Shown piece after piece: positions 1 through 8,286 of a stretch of DNA of 64,000 bases. The stretch comes from Cytobacillus solani (GTDB lineage: Bacteria > Bacillota > Bacilli > Bacillales > Cytobacillaceae). Every line of letters starts with the position of its first letter. Positions within the stretch are counted from its first letter, which is position 1. The notes below the pieces were generated by a model. The model was not told where the DNA came from. It saw nothing but the letters and a program-made list of their open reading frames with translations, and ran no database searches. A program made the translations under genes and the position numbers. The DNA is taken from NCBI RefSeq assembly GCF_001420595.1, contig NZ_LJIX01000006.1, positions 2,899,058-2,963,057 on the forward strand, in the 5' to 3' direction.

Positions 1-211
1 TATGTTTAAAAATATCGAGTCCTCCAATTTAATGAGCGGGGAGATTATTGGCGGAAAAACCGGCTATACAGAGCAAGCTGGACTATGTCTGGCGAGCATC
101 GCTGAAATTAATGGGCAGGAATATCTCCTTATTACCGCAGGGGCAAATGGAGATCATCAGACAGAACAATACAATATAACAGATGCAATTGCAGTATATA
201 AACAATTATAA
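1..211 (+). CDS. D-alanyl-D-alanine carboxypeptidase (serine peptidase S11-like), C-terminal part
   Basis: Only the last about 69 codons are present; the gene starts before the window. The visible piece holds a KTG box (GGKTGYTEQAG), the third catalytic motif of penicillin-binding proteins and low-molecular-weight D-Ala-D-Ala carboxypeptidases, followed by the beta-strand region typical of the S11 family. Such enzymes trim the terminal D-Ala from peptidoglycan stem peptides outside the membrane. The SxxK and SxN motifs and the signal peptide would lie upstream, so the exact subfamily cannot be told. Confidence 0.75.
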   Translation, partial: MFKNIESSNLMSGEIIGGKTGYTEQAGLCLASIAEINGQEYLLITAGANGDHQTEQYNITDAIAVYKQL

Positions 212-227
212 TCTTATTATTATACTA

Positions 228-258
228 GGGCACCCCATACTATTTAAACGGGGTTCCC
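228..258 (+). terminator. Rho-independent terminator of the carboxypeptidase gene
   Basis: A 9-bp stem (228-236 with 250-258, one mismatch) has a 13-nt loop and is followed by a T-rich tail. It lies 17 nt after the stop codon. Confidence 0.7.
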
Positions 259-302
259 TTTTATATTTTATACTTGGTACATTAATCGTTTTTATGAATT
301 AT

Positions 303-743
303 TTATAACTTTTTTTCTAGAATGATTTTTGGTTCACCTTCATCATCAGTATAAGTACCAATGATATCAAAGCCATTTTTAATGTTCAATATTAGCATAC
401 TGCGCCATTTGTTTTTCGTTTTTGTTTGAACTGCTATATATCCTTTTTTTCTCAGCATTTCATGCTGCTTTTCCATCAAATAGCTTGCTATTCCTTGATT
501 TCTATACTTTACATCCACTCCACCTAACCAGCTATAAAATTTATCGTTATCCAAAGAATAACCAATTTTATAGCCAATTACTTTTGAATTTTGTATAGCA
601 ATATTAATTAATAAATTTGTTTTACTTTCCATTCGGTGACACAAGTGATCAGAATTGCCAAATATATTCTTATGTAGAAATAAAATGCCTTCCATTATCT
701 TATTATCAGGCGTTGAATCAAAATATACATATTTAATATCCAT
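303..743 (-). CDS. GNAT family N-acetyltransferase
   Basis: This 146-residue protein has the length and fold signature of a single-domain GNAT acetyltransferase. The acetyl-CoA binding motif A is visible as YRNQGIASYLMEKQ at about residues 81-94, and the NGF element near the C-terminus fits the family's last strands. The acceptor substrate cannot be predicted. The start is supported by AAAGGAG eight bases upstream. It is followed on the same strand by no close partner; the MOSC gene upstream ends 18 bases before it, so the two may be co-transcribed. Confidence 0.85.
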   Translation of the reverse strand: MDIKYVYFDSTPDNKIMEGILFLHKNIFGNSDHLCHRMESKTNLLINIAIQNSKVIGYKIGYSLDNDKFYSWLGGVDVKYRNQGIASYLMEKQHEMLRKKGYIAVQTKTKNKWRSMLILNIKNGFDIIGTYTDDEGEPKIILEKKL

Positions 744-761
744 AGATTACACTCCTTTTGC

Positions 762-1325
762 TTATACACGCTCAAGTTTACGATATGGCTTGGCGGGCAA
801 TTGAATATGGATAGAATCCTCTGGATTAACCTCACCGCTTTTTAAAACGACCCCCATAATACCAGCCTTTCGAATAAGATTCCCTTCACTATCTCTATCT
901 AAAACAGCTTGCAAAAGACCAGGTTTAAAGTTTTCTATTTGTGGACACGGATTTCGTAAACCTGTTACTTTAATAATCGCTTCTTCCCCTATATACAGAA
1001 TTGTGTCAGTAGGCAGTTCAAGAAGATTGATCCCTTGAGTCGTAATATTTTCACCTAGCTGTCCAGGCTTAATATCAAAATGTGCCTTTAATTCCTCAAA
1101 CAATTCGGAATGAATCAAATGAACCTGTCTTAAATTAGGTTGATTCGGATTCTGCGCCACTCTAGAGCGATGCTTAACTGTTGAGCCAAAATGTGCGTCT
1201 CCTTCAACCCCAAATCCTGCCACTAATTTAATCTTATCTATATTCTTCTTACTAAATGTATGGGTACTGCTCAAGCTTACAGCAAGTACTTTTCCGCTTA
1301 TCAAATTCTCTTCATGTATATTCAT
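762..1325 (-). CDS. MOSC domain-containing protein
   Basis: The protein is a stand-alone MOSC domain of 187 residues. MOSC domains are beta-strand sulfur- or molybdenum-cofactor-handling modules found at the C-terminus of Moco sulfurases and in small proteins. The conserved cysteine sits in GLRNPCPQIE, and VEGDAHFG near the N-terminus is also typical. The reading frame is open to 1367, but the ATG at 1325 is preceded by GGAG with a 7-base gap, so this start is preferred over one 14 codons upstream. The substrate is unknown. A second, different MOSC protein lies at 25.6 kb. Confidence 0.85.
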   Translation of the reverse strand: MNIHEENLISGKVLAVSLSSTHTFSKKNIDKIKLVAGFGVEGDAHFGSTVKHRSRVAQNPNQPNLRQVHLIHSELFEELKAHFDIKPGQLGENITTQGINLLELPTDTILYIGEEAIIKVTGLRNPCPQIENFKPGLLQAVLDRDSEGNLIRKAGIMGVVLKSGEVNPEDSIHIQLPAKPYRKLERV

Positions 1326-1391
1326 CAATGTTCTCCATTTCTCTATTTTTTCAGTTTGTGCTATCAAGCTGAGATTTGATGATTTCCCCGG

Positions 1392-1829
1392 TTAATTATA
1401 ATCCAAAATATAATGTAAGTAATCCCCATGACCTTGAACAAGATCAACTTCCTTTATAGAAAATATCCAAAAATAGTTTAAATGTTAATCCCTCTTCTTC
1501 TCCTCCGCCTGTTTGCCGATGGTCCCACTTATCTTGGGCATCTCTTACTGTTATTTTATAAAAAAATCGATTATGTATTACACCATCATCAGCTGCCCAA
1601 TAATCCTCTGCAATTTAAACTTTCAATTTCAAAATCTTTTAATCCCGTTTCTTCTTCCAATTGTCTTATAACTGCCTTATATGTATCCTCATTAGGTTTT
1701 ACAGTCCCTTTAGGAATTTGTATCCCTGCTTCAGGAATGGAATGCTGGAATACTAACAGCTGTCTTTTGCCATCTTTCATTCTTGTCACATAGCCATATG
1801 CCTTTCTCACCCGATGATATTTCCTTCAT
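1392..1829 (-). pseudogene. NUDIX hydrolase, disrupted by three frameshifts
   Basis: A NUDIX gene of about 145 codons can be followed through three frames. It opens MKEISSG at 1829, shifts at about 1810 into RKAYGYVTR and a NUDIX box (KGTVKPNE then RQLEEETGL), shifts again at about 1587 into EDYWAADDGVIHNRFFYK and GGGEEEGLTFKLF, and shifts once more at a T run at about 1455 into KEVDLVQGHGDYLHY before a stop at 1392. Even the NUDIX box is off consensus, with RQ instead of RE. NUDIX enzymes cleave nucleoside diphosphates linked to another moiety. No functional product is expected unless the shifts are sequencing errors. Confidence 0.85.
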
Positions 1830-1965
1830 TTGATCCCATTGACCATAAATCCCCCTTTTAAAAACATAGACTCGCTCTCTTATTCATTTGTATTAATATC
1901 TTTATTCTTCATCAAAAGTCTAGATTCCTTCTATGATTATTTAGTAGCTTTTTGAACTCCAGTTA

Positions 1966-1993
1966 AAAAGCATTACTATAAAAGCAATGCTTT
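1966..1993 (-). terminator. Terminator after the coiled-coil protein gene
   Basis: An 8-bp stem AAAGCATT/AATGCTTT (1967-1974 with 1986-1993) directly follows the stop on the minus strand and runs into a T run. Confidence 0.65.
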
Positions 1994-2413
1994 CTATTTC
2001 AATAGATTCCTTACTCCAGTGAGTATGTTTACACCTTTTTTCAAATCTTGGCTTGCTGCATGAATGACCTTCATACCTAAAGTAATGATTGATGTGTCTT
2101 GCTTCTTTAAGCTGGCTAATTCTTGTTTTGTTTTTGTAAGCTCTTTGTTCATCGCCTCTATTTGTTTTTGTAAAACGTAAAGCTTTTGATCCTCTTGTTG
2201 ATGTAAATCCTGCTCTTCCTTCATTTCATCAGGTGAATTGCCAATTTCTCCAACCAGCTCCATTAGTGTTTCATCATTCAATAGTTTGTTTGCCATATTC
2301 ATTAAAGCACTGTAGTTAAGTGAATCTTCATTTTTAAGCAGGCTTTCAACTAAGGTCATCGCTGATTGATTATTAAGGAATTGCTTTACAGTTCCTTCAC
2401 TATTACTTGTCAC
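1994..2413 (-). CDS. Hypothetical coiled-coil protein
   Basis: I do not recognise a family. The 139-residue product is acidic and helical, with a central heptad-rich stretch (about residues 75-105, rich in E, K, Q and L) that predicts a coiled coil, and no membrane segment or signal peptide. The frame is open further upstream, but a GTG at 2413 preceded by GGGAGAG at the right distance gives the most credible start (VTSNSEGT). It has its own terminator and lies just downstream of a tiny membrane-protein gene on the same strand. Confidence 0.6.
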   Translation of the reverse strand: MTSNSEGTVKQFLNNQSAMTLVESLLKNEDSLNYSALMNMANKLLNDETLMELVGEIGNSPDEMKEEQDLHQQEDQKLYVLQKQIEAMNKELTKTKQELASLKKQDTSIITLGMKVIHAASQDLKKGVNILTGVRNLLK

Positions 2414-2466
2414 TTGGTGAACTCTCCCTTCAAATTTGCAAAAAAATATAGGCAACTTCTAATGAA

Positions 2467-2494
2467 TACACTGGGAGGATCATTTCCCAGTGTA
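2467..2494 (-). terminator. 10-bp inverted repeat, possible terminator or attenuator
   Basis: TACACTGGGA (2467-2476) and TCCCAGTGTA (2485-2494) form a perfect stem with an 8-base loop between the 44-residue ORF and the coiled-coil gene. No clear T run follows, so termination is uncertain. Confidence 0.4.
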
Positions 2495-2502
2495 CCTTCT
2501 AA

Positions 2503-2637
2503 TTATGCAGCAGGTGCTTGTACAAATAATGAACGAATGGCTTTTCTGATAGCATGCGCTTGACTTTCACTGCCAAAAATCAACGCCAAAATCCAAGCAA
2601 ACAACAGAATGATTAGAAGAAGAAGGATTACTAGCAT
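2503..2637 (-). CDS. Small membrane protein, 44 residues
   Basis: An ATG at 2637 is preceded by GGGGGG with a 7-base gap and opens a 44-codon frame. The first 22 residues are a very hydrophobic leucine/isoleucine helix (MLVILLLLIILLFAWILALI); the rest is short, polar and basic. It resembles the many one-helix small proteins of Bacillus, some of which are spore-associated, but no family can be named. The strong ribosome binding site is the main support. Confidence 0.55.
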   Translation of the reverse strand: MLVILLLLIILLFAWILALIFGSESQAHAIRKAIRSLFVQAPAA

Positions 2638-2742
2638 AAATAGTCCCCCCTTTCATAAAGATTTAAGGGACCCTTACAGTTCCATGTTATGTATGAGTTA
2701 TGGACATGCATAATGAAACACCCTATATTCATAAAAATAGGC

Positions 2743-2780
2743 AAAAAAAATGCACAAGCATAATGCTTGTGCATTTTTTT
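2743..2780 (-). terminator. Rho-independent terminator of the ABC transporter gene
   Basis: A long perfect stem built on TGCACAAGCA/TGCTTGTGCA with a 2-base loop is flanked by A and T runs (2743-2780). It overlaps the stop codon of the ABC transporter gene and can work in both directions. Confidence 0.85.
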
Positions 2781-4494
2781 ATCTCTGAAATTGAACTCTA
2801 TGAAGATTTGCGAATATGCCACCAAGGTCAATCAATTCATCATGGCGCCCTTCTTCTGCAATTCCATCTTCAGTTACGACAACAATGCGATCAGCATTGC
2901 GAATCGTAGCTAGTCTATGTGCAATGACAAGTGTAGTCCGGTCTTGTGCAAGCTCGGTCAATGCTGTTTGAATTATTTGTTCTGTTTCTGTATCTAATGC
3001 AGATGTTGCTTCATCAAGAATAAGAATAGGCGGGTTCTTTAGAAACATTCGTGCGATCGCAATCCGCTGCTTTTGACCGCCAGAAAGCTTCAATCCTCTT
3101 TCCCCAATTTGCGTTTCGTAGCCAAGTGGGAGTGAAGCAATGAAATCTTCCAAATGGGCTCTTCTTGCTGCTTCTTCTACTTGTTCATCTGTTGCACCGA
3201 GCATACCATAAGCAATGTTTTCTTTTAACGTTCCTGTAAAAAGAAATACGTCCTGCTGCACAATTCCGATTTGTGACCGCAGCGATTTCTTAGTTATATC
3301 TCTTACATCCATGCCATCGATTGTTATACTTCCACTGTTTACATCATAAAATCGGGGAATAAGAGAGCAAATGGTTGTTTTCCCGGCACCAGAAGGACCG
3401 ACAAAAGCGACAGTCTCCCCTTTATTCATTCGAAGACTAATCCCTTCCAGCACAGGTTTATGTTCATCATAGCTGAAGGTAACATTGTTAAACGTAATAT
3501 CTCCACGAAGGGTAGCCACTTCTATGGCATCTTCTGCATCTTCCACTTCTGGTTCTGAATCCAATAATTCAAGGAAACGTTTAAATCCTGCCATACCTTT
3601 GGGATACAGCTCAAGCAATGCGCTAATTTTATCAATTGGTTTCAAAAGAACATTCACATAAAGAACGAAACCGACTAGTTCACCATATGTTAGCTGGCCT
3701 GTAAAGCTTAGCCACGCACCAAATACTAAGACGACAAGTGTCATTAAGCGCGTTAGCATATATATACCTGACGAACTAAAGCTCATAATTTTGTAAGCAG
3801 AAAGCTTTGCTAATCGAAATCTCTGATTGTTCGTTCTGAATCGGCTAATCTCATATTCTTCGTTAGTAAAAGATTGTACAACACGCACGCCTGAAACACT
3901 GTCTTCTACTCGAGCATTTACATCAGCAATTTCACCGTACATTTTCTTCCATGCTTTATTCATACGAATATTGCAGAAGGAAATGAGCCAAACAAGAAAT
4001 GGTGTGATAATAATCGTCACCAATGCTAGTTTCACATTAATCGTAAGCATAATCCAGAATGCCCCAACAAATGTCATGATTGCAATAAATAAATCCTCTG
4101 GACCGTGATGGGCAAGTTCTCCAATATCAAACAGGTCATTTGTTACACGGCTCATAATATGACCTGTTTTTGTATTATCAAAGAAACGGAAGGATTGACG
4201 CTGAACATGCTGAAACAGCTGCTGCCTCATATCTGTTTCAATATTGATGCCAAGCATATGCCCCCAATAGTTTACGATATATTGCAAAAATGTGCTTACT
4301 AAATATAGCGTTAAAAGTCCGGCACTGACGGAAACAATCTTTGACCAGTTTCCACTTGGCAGTAAATCATCAACAAACCATTGTACAGCAAGCGGGAATG
4401 CAAGCTCCAAAATCGCGACTATGACTGCACTGCTAAAATCAATCGTAAAAAGTTTTTTATGCGGTTTATAATACGAAAAAAATCGGCGAATCAT
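2779..4494 (-). CDS. ABC exporter, fused membrane and ATP-binding domains
   Basis: This 571-residue half-transporter has the MsbA/LmrA/BmrA layout. A six-helix transmembrane domain covers about residues 1-310 and the nucleotide-binding domain about 330-571. Walker A (GPSGAGKTT), the Q-loop (QQDVFLF), the signature LSGGQKQR, Walker B with catalytic Glu (ILILDEATSALD) and the H-loop His (IAHRL) are all intact. It works as a dimer; since only one half gene is present it is probably a homodimer. Drugs, lipids or peptides are possible substrates and cannot be told apart here. AAGGAG precedes the start. Confidence 0.92.
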   Translation of the reverse strand: MIRRFFSYYKPHKKLFTIDFSSAVIVAILELAFPLAVQWFVDDLLPSGNWSKIVSVSAGLLTLYLVSTFLQYIVNYWGHMLGINIETDMRQQLFQHVQRQSFRFFDNTKTGHIMSRVTNDLFDIGELAHHGPEDLFIAIMTFVGAFWIMLTINVKLALVTIIITPFLVWLISFCNIRMNKAWKKMYGEIADVNARVEDSVSGVRVVQSFTNEEYEISRFRTNNQRFRLAKLSAYKIMSFSSSGIYMLTRLMTLVVLVFGAWLSFTGQLTYGELVGFVLYVNVLLKPIDKISALLELYPKGMAGFKRFLELLDSEPEVEDAEDAIEVATLRGDITFNNVTFSYDEHKPVLEGISLRMNKGETVAFVGPSGAGKTTICSLIPRFYDVNSGSITIDGMDVRDITKKSLRSQIGIVQQDVFLFTGTLKENIAYGMLGATDEQVEEAARRAHLEDFIASLPLGYETQIGERGLKLSGGQKQRIAIARMFLKNPPILILDEATSALDTETEQIIQTALTELAQDRTTLVIAHRLATIRNADRIVVVTEDGIAEEGRHDELIDLGGIFANLHRVQFQR

Positions 4495-4562
4495 AACATT
4501 TTTCTCCTTGTCCTCAAACTATAATTACTAGGATTATATGGTGTAGCTGATAAACATACAAG

Positions 4563-5018
4563 TTAATTGACTTCATTAGCTTTTTTCTTTTTTTTAAATT
4601 TTATCTTCATTAATAACTGATTGAGTACTTCTGATATAACAAGGCCAACGGCAATCGCACCAGAAATCATAAATGCTTTTGCTGCTAACTGAATAGCAAC
4701 ATTGTAATCATTGACAACAAAATGACGCATCGCGTCATATGCTAAGCCACCTGGAACTAGGGGAATAATCCCAGAAACACTGAAAATGATAATCGGTGTT
4801 TTATACATTCTAGCAAAAGTCTGACTGATAACCGCAATCACAAATGCGGCAACTAAGGAAGCGACAACTGCATCGAATTCCTTATTTACGAGGAAGATAT
4901 AAATAAACCAGCCAGCCATGCCTACGAACCCACATTTAAGTAATGACTTTTTAGGCGCATTAAAAAGTATACCAAACGCTGCAGAGGCAATAAAACTTGT
5001 TATTAAGTGTACAATCAT
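4563..5018 (-). CDS. Threonine/serine exporter, small (YjjB/DUF3815-like) subunit
   Basis: The 151-residue protein is almost entirely four hydrophobic helices with the motif PLVPGGLAYDAMRHFV, typical of the ThrE_2/DUF3815 half of split ThrE transporters. It has a basic lysine-rich tail. GGAGG precedes the start. The partner subunit is encoded 22 bases upstream on the same strand, and both halves carry the same PLVPG motif, consistent with an ancient duplicated fold. The likely role is export of threonine, serine or another small acid; substrate specificity is inferred from the family only. Confidence 0.85.
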   Translation of the reverse strand: MIVHLITSFIASAAFGILFNAPKKSLLKCGFVGMAGWFIYIFLVNKEFDAVVASLVAAFVIAVISQTFARMYKTPIIIFSVSGIIPLVPGGLAYDAMRHFVVNDYNVAIQLAAKAFMISGAIAVGLVISEVLNQLLMKIKFKKKKKANEVN

Positions 5019-5040
5019 TTACTGTATACCTCCGTTTACA

Positions 5041-5796
5041 CTAATAAAAGGCGACGACAACTGCAATTCCTGTACCTATTGCACAAGCAGTTAAAAATGC
5101 ATCTGCCCCTTTTGATAATCCAGACACTAAATGCCCGGCCATCAAATCCCTTACAGCATTCGTAATTAATAAACCTGGAACTAGCGGCATGACAGAACCA
5201 ATAATGATTTTATCAAGCTGTGTTCCGACACCAATTTTTACAAATAGAAAGGCGATTAAACCGATTACAAGTGAGGCAACAAACTCCGAGAAAAATCGGA
5301 CCTTTAGAATTTGATGAATATAGACAAAACAGACAAATCCTAATCCTCCTGCGATGACGGCTGGTATAAAATCGCTCCATTGGCCTAAAAACATCATTAA
5401 GAAGCAGCCGCTGGAAATGGAGGCTGCAATGATTTGCTGATAGATTGGAAAAGTAAAGTCTGCATCTTGAATTTCCTTCAATCGATTCAGAGCTTGTTCA
5501 GCTGTCAACTCCCCGCTGCTTAACTTCCTGGAAACCCCGTTTACCAGCGTTACTTTATATAAATCCGTTGTTCGCTCTGATATTCGAATAAATTTGGCAG
5601 GCTCTGTTCCATCAATAGAAAAAATAATCCCTGTCGGTGTTACATAGCTATGTGATTGGGGAATGCCGAACGTAGCAGCAATCCTTGTCATTGTATCCTC
5701 TACTCGATACGTTTCTCCTCCGCACTGCAGCATAATTTTCCCAGCAAGCAGACATAATTCAATCACTTCATATGTTTGGGGAAATCTATTTTCCAC
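5041..5796 (-). CDS. Threonine/serine exporter, large (YjjP/DUF1212-like) subunit
   Basis: This 251-residue protein belongs to the ThrE/DUF1212 family. An N-terminal cytoplasmic domain (about 1-115) is followed by five membrane helices with PLVPGLLITNAVRDLMAGH. The frame is open to 5835, but GGAGG lies seven bases before a GTG at 5796 (VENRFPQ), which is the best start. It is the first gene of a two-gene operon with the small ThrE subunit. Confidence 0.87.
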   Translation of the reverse strand: MENRFPQTYEVIELCLLAGKIMLQCGGETYRVEDTMTRIAATFGIPQSHSYVTPTGIIFSIDGTEPAKFIRISERTTDLYKVTLVNGVSRKLSSGELTAEQALNRLKEIQDADFTFPIYQQIIAASISSGCFLMMFLGQWSDFIPAVIAGGLGFVCFVYIHQILKVRFFSEFVASLVIGLIAFLFVKIGVGTQLDKIIIGSVMPLVPGLLITNAVRDLMAGHLVSGLSKGADAFLTACAIGTGIAVVVAFY

Positions 5797-5916
5797 CCTT
5801 TTCCCTCCTAAACAATAATACATTGCCACATTCAATTATATTTCTTCATAATAAAGGAAATGTATCATGAATTAAAGAGAAATCAAGAAAGTTTTGCCTT
5901 GCACGTCAATATAAAA

Positions 5917-6028
5917 ATCTTCGAAATATAATTATATCTGCGAAATAATAAATTTATCTACAAAATGTAAATATATCTCCGAAAGTAGATGGTTTATCTT
6001 CGAAAAATCGGAAATATCGATGTTTCGA
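5917..6028. repeat. Degenerate array of about six 19-21 bp units
   Basis: A unit close to TTTATCTNCGAAA recurs with its ATC core at 5917, 5936, 5956, 5975, 5996 and 6016, giving steps of 19, 20, 19, 21 and 20 bp. Between the cores the bases are AT-rich and not conserved. The array fills the gap between the ThrE operon and the terminator of the PAS kinase. Its function is unknown. Confidence 0.6.
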
Positions 6029-6054
6029 CAAAAGCCTCATGATACAACCAGAGA

Positions 6055-6080
6055 AAAAAGCTGCCGAACAGGCAGCTTTT
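6055..6080 (-). terminator. Rho-independent terminator ending the nitrate-sensing operon
   Basis: A perfect 10-bp stem AAAAGCTGCC/GGCAGCTTTT with a 5-base loop lies 4 bases after the stop of the PAS kinase gene and is followed on the minus strand by T residues. Confidence 0.85.
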
Positions 6081-6083
6081 CAA

Positions 6084-7811
6084 CTATAGCGGAACGTCTA
6101 AAATAATCTTTGTCCCTCTATCCTTAATTGATTGAATCGTGATGCTCCCTTGAACGGCTTTCGCTCTTTCTTCCATACTAAAAAGACCAACTCCACGAGA
6201 AACCTCTAGTATATCAAACCCTTTTCCCTTATCTTCTATCATTACTCTTACTTCATCTTCCATTTCTCGAATCGTTACCGTTGCTTCTTCCGTATCCGCA
6301 TATTTTCGTATATTCGTCAATGCCTCCTGAATTATTCGATAAATGGTAATTTCTTTATTTTCACTCAGTCTTGTATTCAAATAACAGTCAAAATGAACAT
6401 TAATATGACTATGATCAGAAAAACGTACAAGGTAGGAACGAATAGCCGGAATTAATCCAAGATCATCAAGCACAGAAGGCCGCAATGCCCAAGAAAGATC
6501 CCTTAGTTCTTCGATAATTTCAGTTGCTTCCTCCTGCATTTGATCTAATAAAAGATGATTAAATTCCGATTGCAAACGATTGATTGTAATAAGATGGCTA
6601 TAAAGGTTTTGCCCAATCCCATCATGCAGTTCACGAGATAGCCGTCTTCGCTCATCCTCCTGAACATTTATGATTTTCGCCATCATTAATTGGAGTTCTT
6701 CTTCTACCTTTTTTCTCTTAGTTATTTCGTGTCGAATAGCCAAATATTGATATGGTCGTCTATACTCATCCAGGAATGGAACGATTGTCGTGTCTACCCA
6801 ATAATATGTACCATCTTTCGCACGATTTTTAATTTCACCCTTCCACACTCTGCCTGACGCTATGGTTCGCCACAAATCTGCAAAGAATCGTTTAGGATGA
6901 TATCCCGAATTAATAATCCGATGATCTCTTCCAATTAATTCATCTCTTGAATATTTAGAAATACGGCAAAATTGGTCATTAACATAATGGATAGTCCCTT
7001 TTTGATCAGTAATAGCAACAATAGACGATGCATCAAGAGCAAATTTAAGGTCACTCAACTCATTAACCGACTTCTTCAGTTCTTCCACAACTTGTTTATA
7101 CTCCGTTATTTCATTACGGATAGCTAAATATTTAAATGGTTTGCCCTTTTCATTAAGAAAAGGAACAATGGTCGTATCTACCCAGTAATAGGAACCATCC
7201 TTGGCCTTATTCTTAACTTCCCCACGCCATACTTCCCCATTTCCAATTGTCTGCCAAAGTTCTTTCATAAATTCCTTTGAATGATAACCTGAATTAATAA
7301 TTCGATGATCTTTCCCTATTAGTTCCTCAGCTGAATACTTCGAAACCTCGCAAAATTTTTCATTTACATAAGTGATAATTCCCCTTTGGTCAGTAAAAGC
7401 AACAATTGTTGATGCATCAAGGGCATACTTTAAATCAACAAGCTCATTTAATTGATAGGCATTCTGAGATTTTAGTCTTGATTGATCTTTTACACTATTA
7501 AAAATAATTAGGAAGTAATTTTCATTTCCAAGTGAAAAAGCATTTATCCGAAAAAACAATGAAAAATCATGACCTTCTCGATGTTTTCCAAACTGATGAA
7601 TGATCATTCCTTCTTCTGCAGCAAAAAGATTCATCTCAGGCATAAATTTATTTAGCTCTGCCCCAATCATTTCTATCCTTTCATAGCCAAATATGTGACA
7701 TGCCCGTTGATTCGAATCTGATATTATCCCTTTTTCATTCACTAGAATAGTCGCATCCCCCGAAGCAGGAGTATTGTTTTTATTAAATTGTATCTGACTA
7801 TCCCTGTCCAT
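6084..7811 (-). CDS. Triple-PAS sensor histidine kinase (NarL/NreB-type, HisKA_3)
   Basis: The 575-residue protein is soluble, with no membrane helix. It has a divergent N-terminal PAS (about 20-115), two PAS domains so alike (about 125-245 and 250-370) that they must be a tandem duplication, a HisKA_3 dimerisation domain with the phospho-acceptor His in RRRLSRELHDGIGQN, and an HATPase domain (EALTNIRKYA, DKGKGF, GVGLFSMEERA). The phosphorylation partner is most likely the adjacent LuxR-type regulator. The PAS domains lack the four-Cys Fe-S cluster of staphylococcal NreB; each of the last two has one Cys before the helix (FCEVSKYS, FCRISKYS). It is the last gene of the operon; GGAGG precedes the ATG. 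Confidence 0.92.
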   Translation of the reverse strand: MDRDSQIQFNKNNTPASGDATILVNEKGIISDSNQRACHIFGYERIEMIGAELNKFMPEMNLFAAEEGMIIHQFGKHREGHDFSLFFRINAFSLGNENYFLIIFNSVKDQSRLKSQNAYQLNELVDLKYALDASTIVAFTDQRGIITYVNEKFCEVSKYSAEELIGKDHRIINSGYHSKEFMKELWQTIGNGEVWRGEVKNKAKDGSYYWVDTTIVPFLNEKGKPFKYLAIRNEITEYKQVVEELKKSVNELSDLKFALDASSIVAITDQKGTIHYVNDQFCRISKYSRDELIGRDHRIINSGYHPKRFFADLWRTIASGRVWKGEIKNRAKDGTYYWVDTTIVPFLDEYRRPYQYLAIRHEITKRKKVEEELQLMMAKIINVQEDERRRLSRELHDGIGQNLYSHLITINRLQSEFNHLLLDQMQEEATEIIEELRDLSWALRPSVLDDLGLIPAIRSYLVRFSDHSHINVHFDCYLNTRLSENKEITIYRIIQEALTNIRKYADTEEATVTIREMEDEVRVMIEDKGKGFDILEVSRGVGLFSMEERAKAVQGSITIQSIKDRGTKIILDVPL

Positions 7812-7833
7812 ATCTGTTCCTCCTGATTGCCAT

Positions 7834-8271
7834 TTAAAACAGACTGCTTATCATCCCTTCCAAAGTAATGGCCGCCTGTCTGACAATATTTTGTTCCTCT
7901 TTGTTTATTGGTGTATTCGTTCTTCGCCCTACCAATAAAACACCTTTTGGTGCACCCTTATAAAAAATCGGAACGGCGAAAGCATAAAGCAGCTTTTCAG
8001 CAAGCATTATCGGATATTCAAGTGCTTTTCCATGGATATTCTCAGGAAAATTATTAATCGTTATCGGACTTCCTGTCGAGATCACTTTCCCAGCAATGCC
8101 TTTTCCATATCGAACAGTGATTTTCTTATATTTGTCATTACTATTCCCAGCCGCATAATGCCACCTTACATCAGGTCCTTCTCTATTCTGTAGGGCAAGG
8201 CCAACAAAATCAGTAGCTATTTTAGATAAAATGGATTCACATGTATGAGCAATCTCAAATGATTGATTCAA
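7834..8271 (-). CDS. GAF domain protein, NreA-like nitrate receptor candidate
   Basis: The 145-residue protein is a single GAF domain, the same size and architecture as NreA, which binds nitrate and controls the NreB kinase in staphylococci. The motif VRYGKGIAGKVISTGSPITI and a downstream AFAVPIFY are standard GAF strands. It sits between a NarL-type response regulator and a PAS kinase in a nitrate operon, so a nitrate-sensing role is a reasonable inference but the ligand is not shown by the sequence. The start is TTG, eight bases after GGGGGAG. Confidence 0.75.
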   Translation of the reverse strand: MNQSFEIAHTCESILSKIATDFVGLALQNREGPDVRWHYAAGNSNDKYKKITVRYGKGIAGKVISTGSPITINNFPENIHGKALEYPIMLAEKLLYAFAVPIFYKGAPKGVLLVGRRTNTPINKEEQNIVRQAAITLEGMISSLF

Positions 8272-8286
8272 GATTGCACTCCCCCT

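Noticed and set aside
2469-2494. The TACACTGGGA inverted repeat as an insertion-element end
   Set aside because: No transposase, no target duplication and no second copy in the window; it is best seen as a local hairpin.
5917-6028. Possible CRISPR array
   Set aside because: Units are only about 13 bp conserved with 6-8 bp between; CRISPR repeats and spacers are much longer and no cas gene is near.
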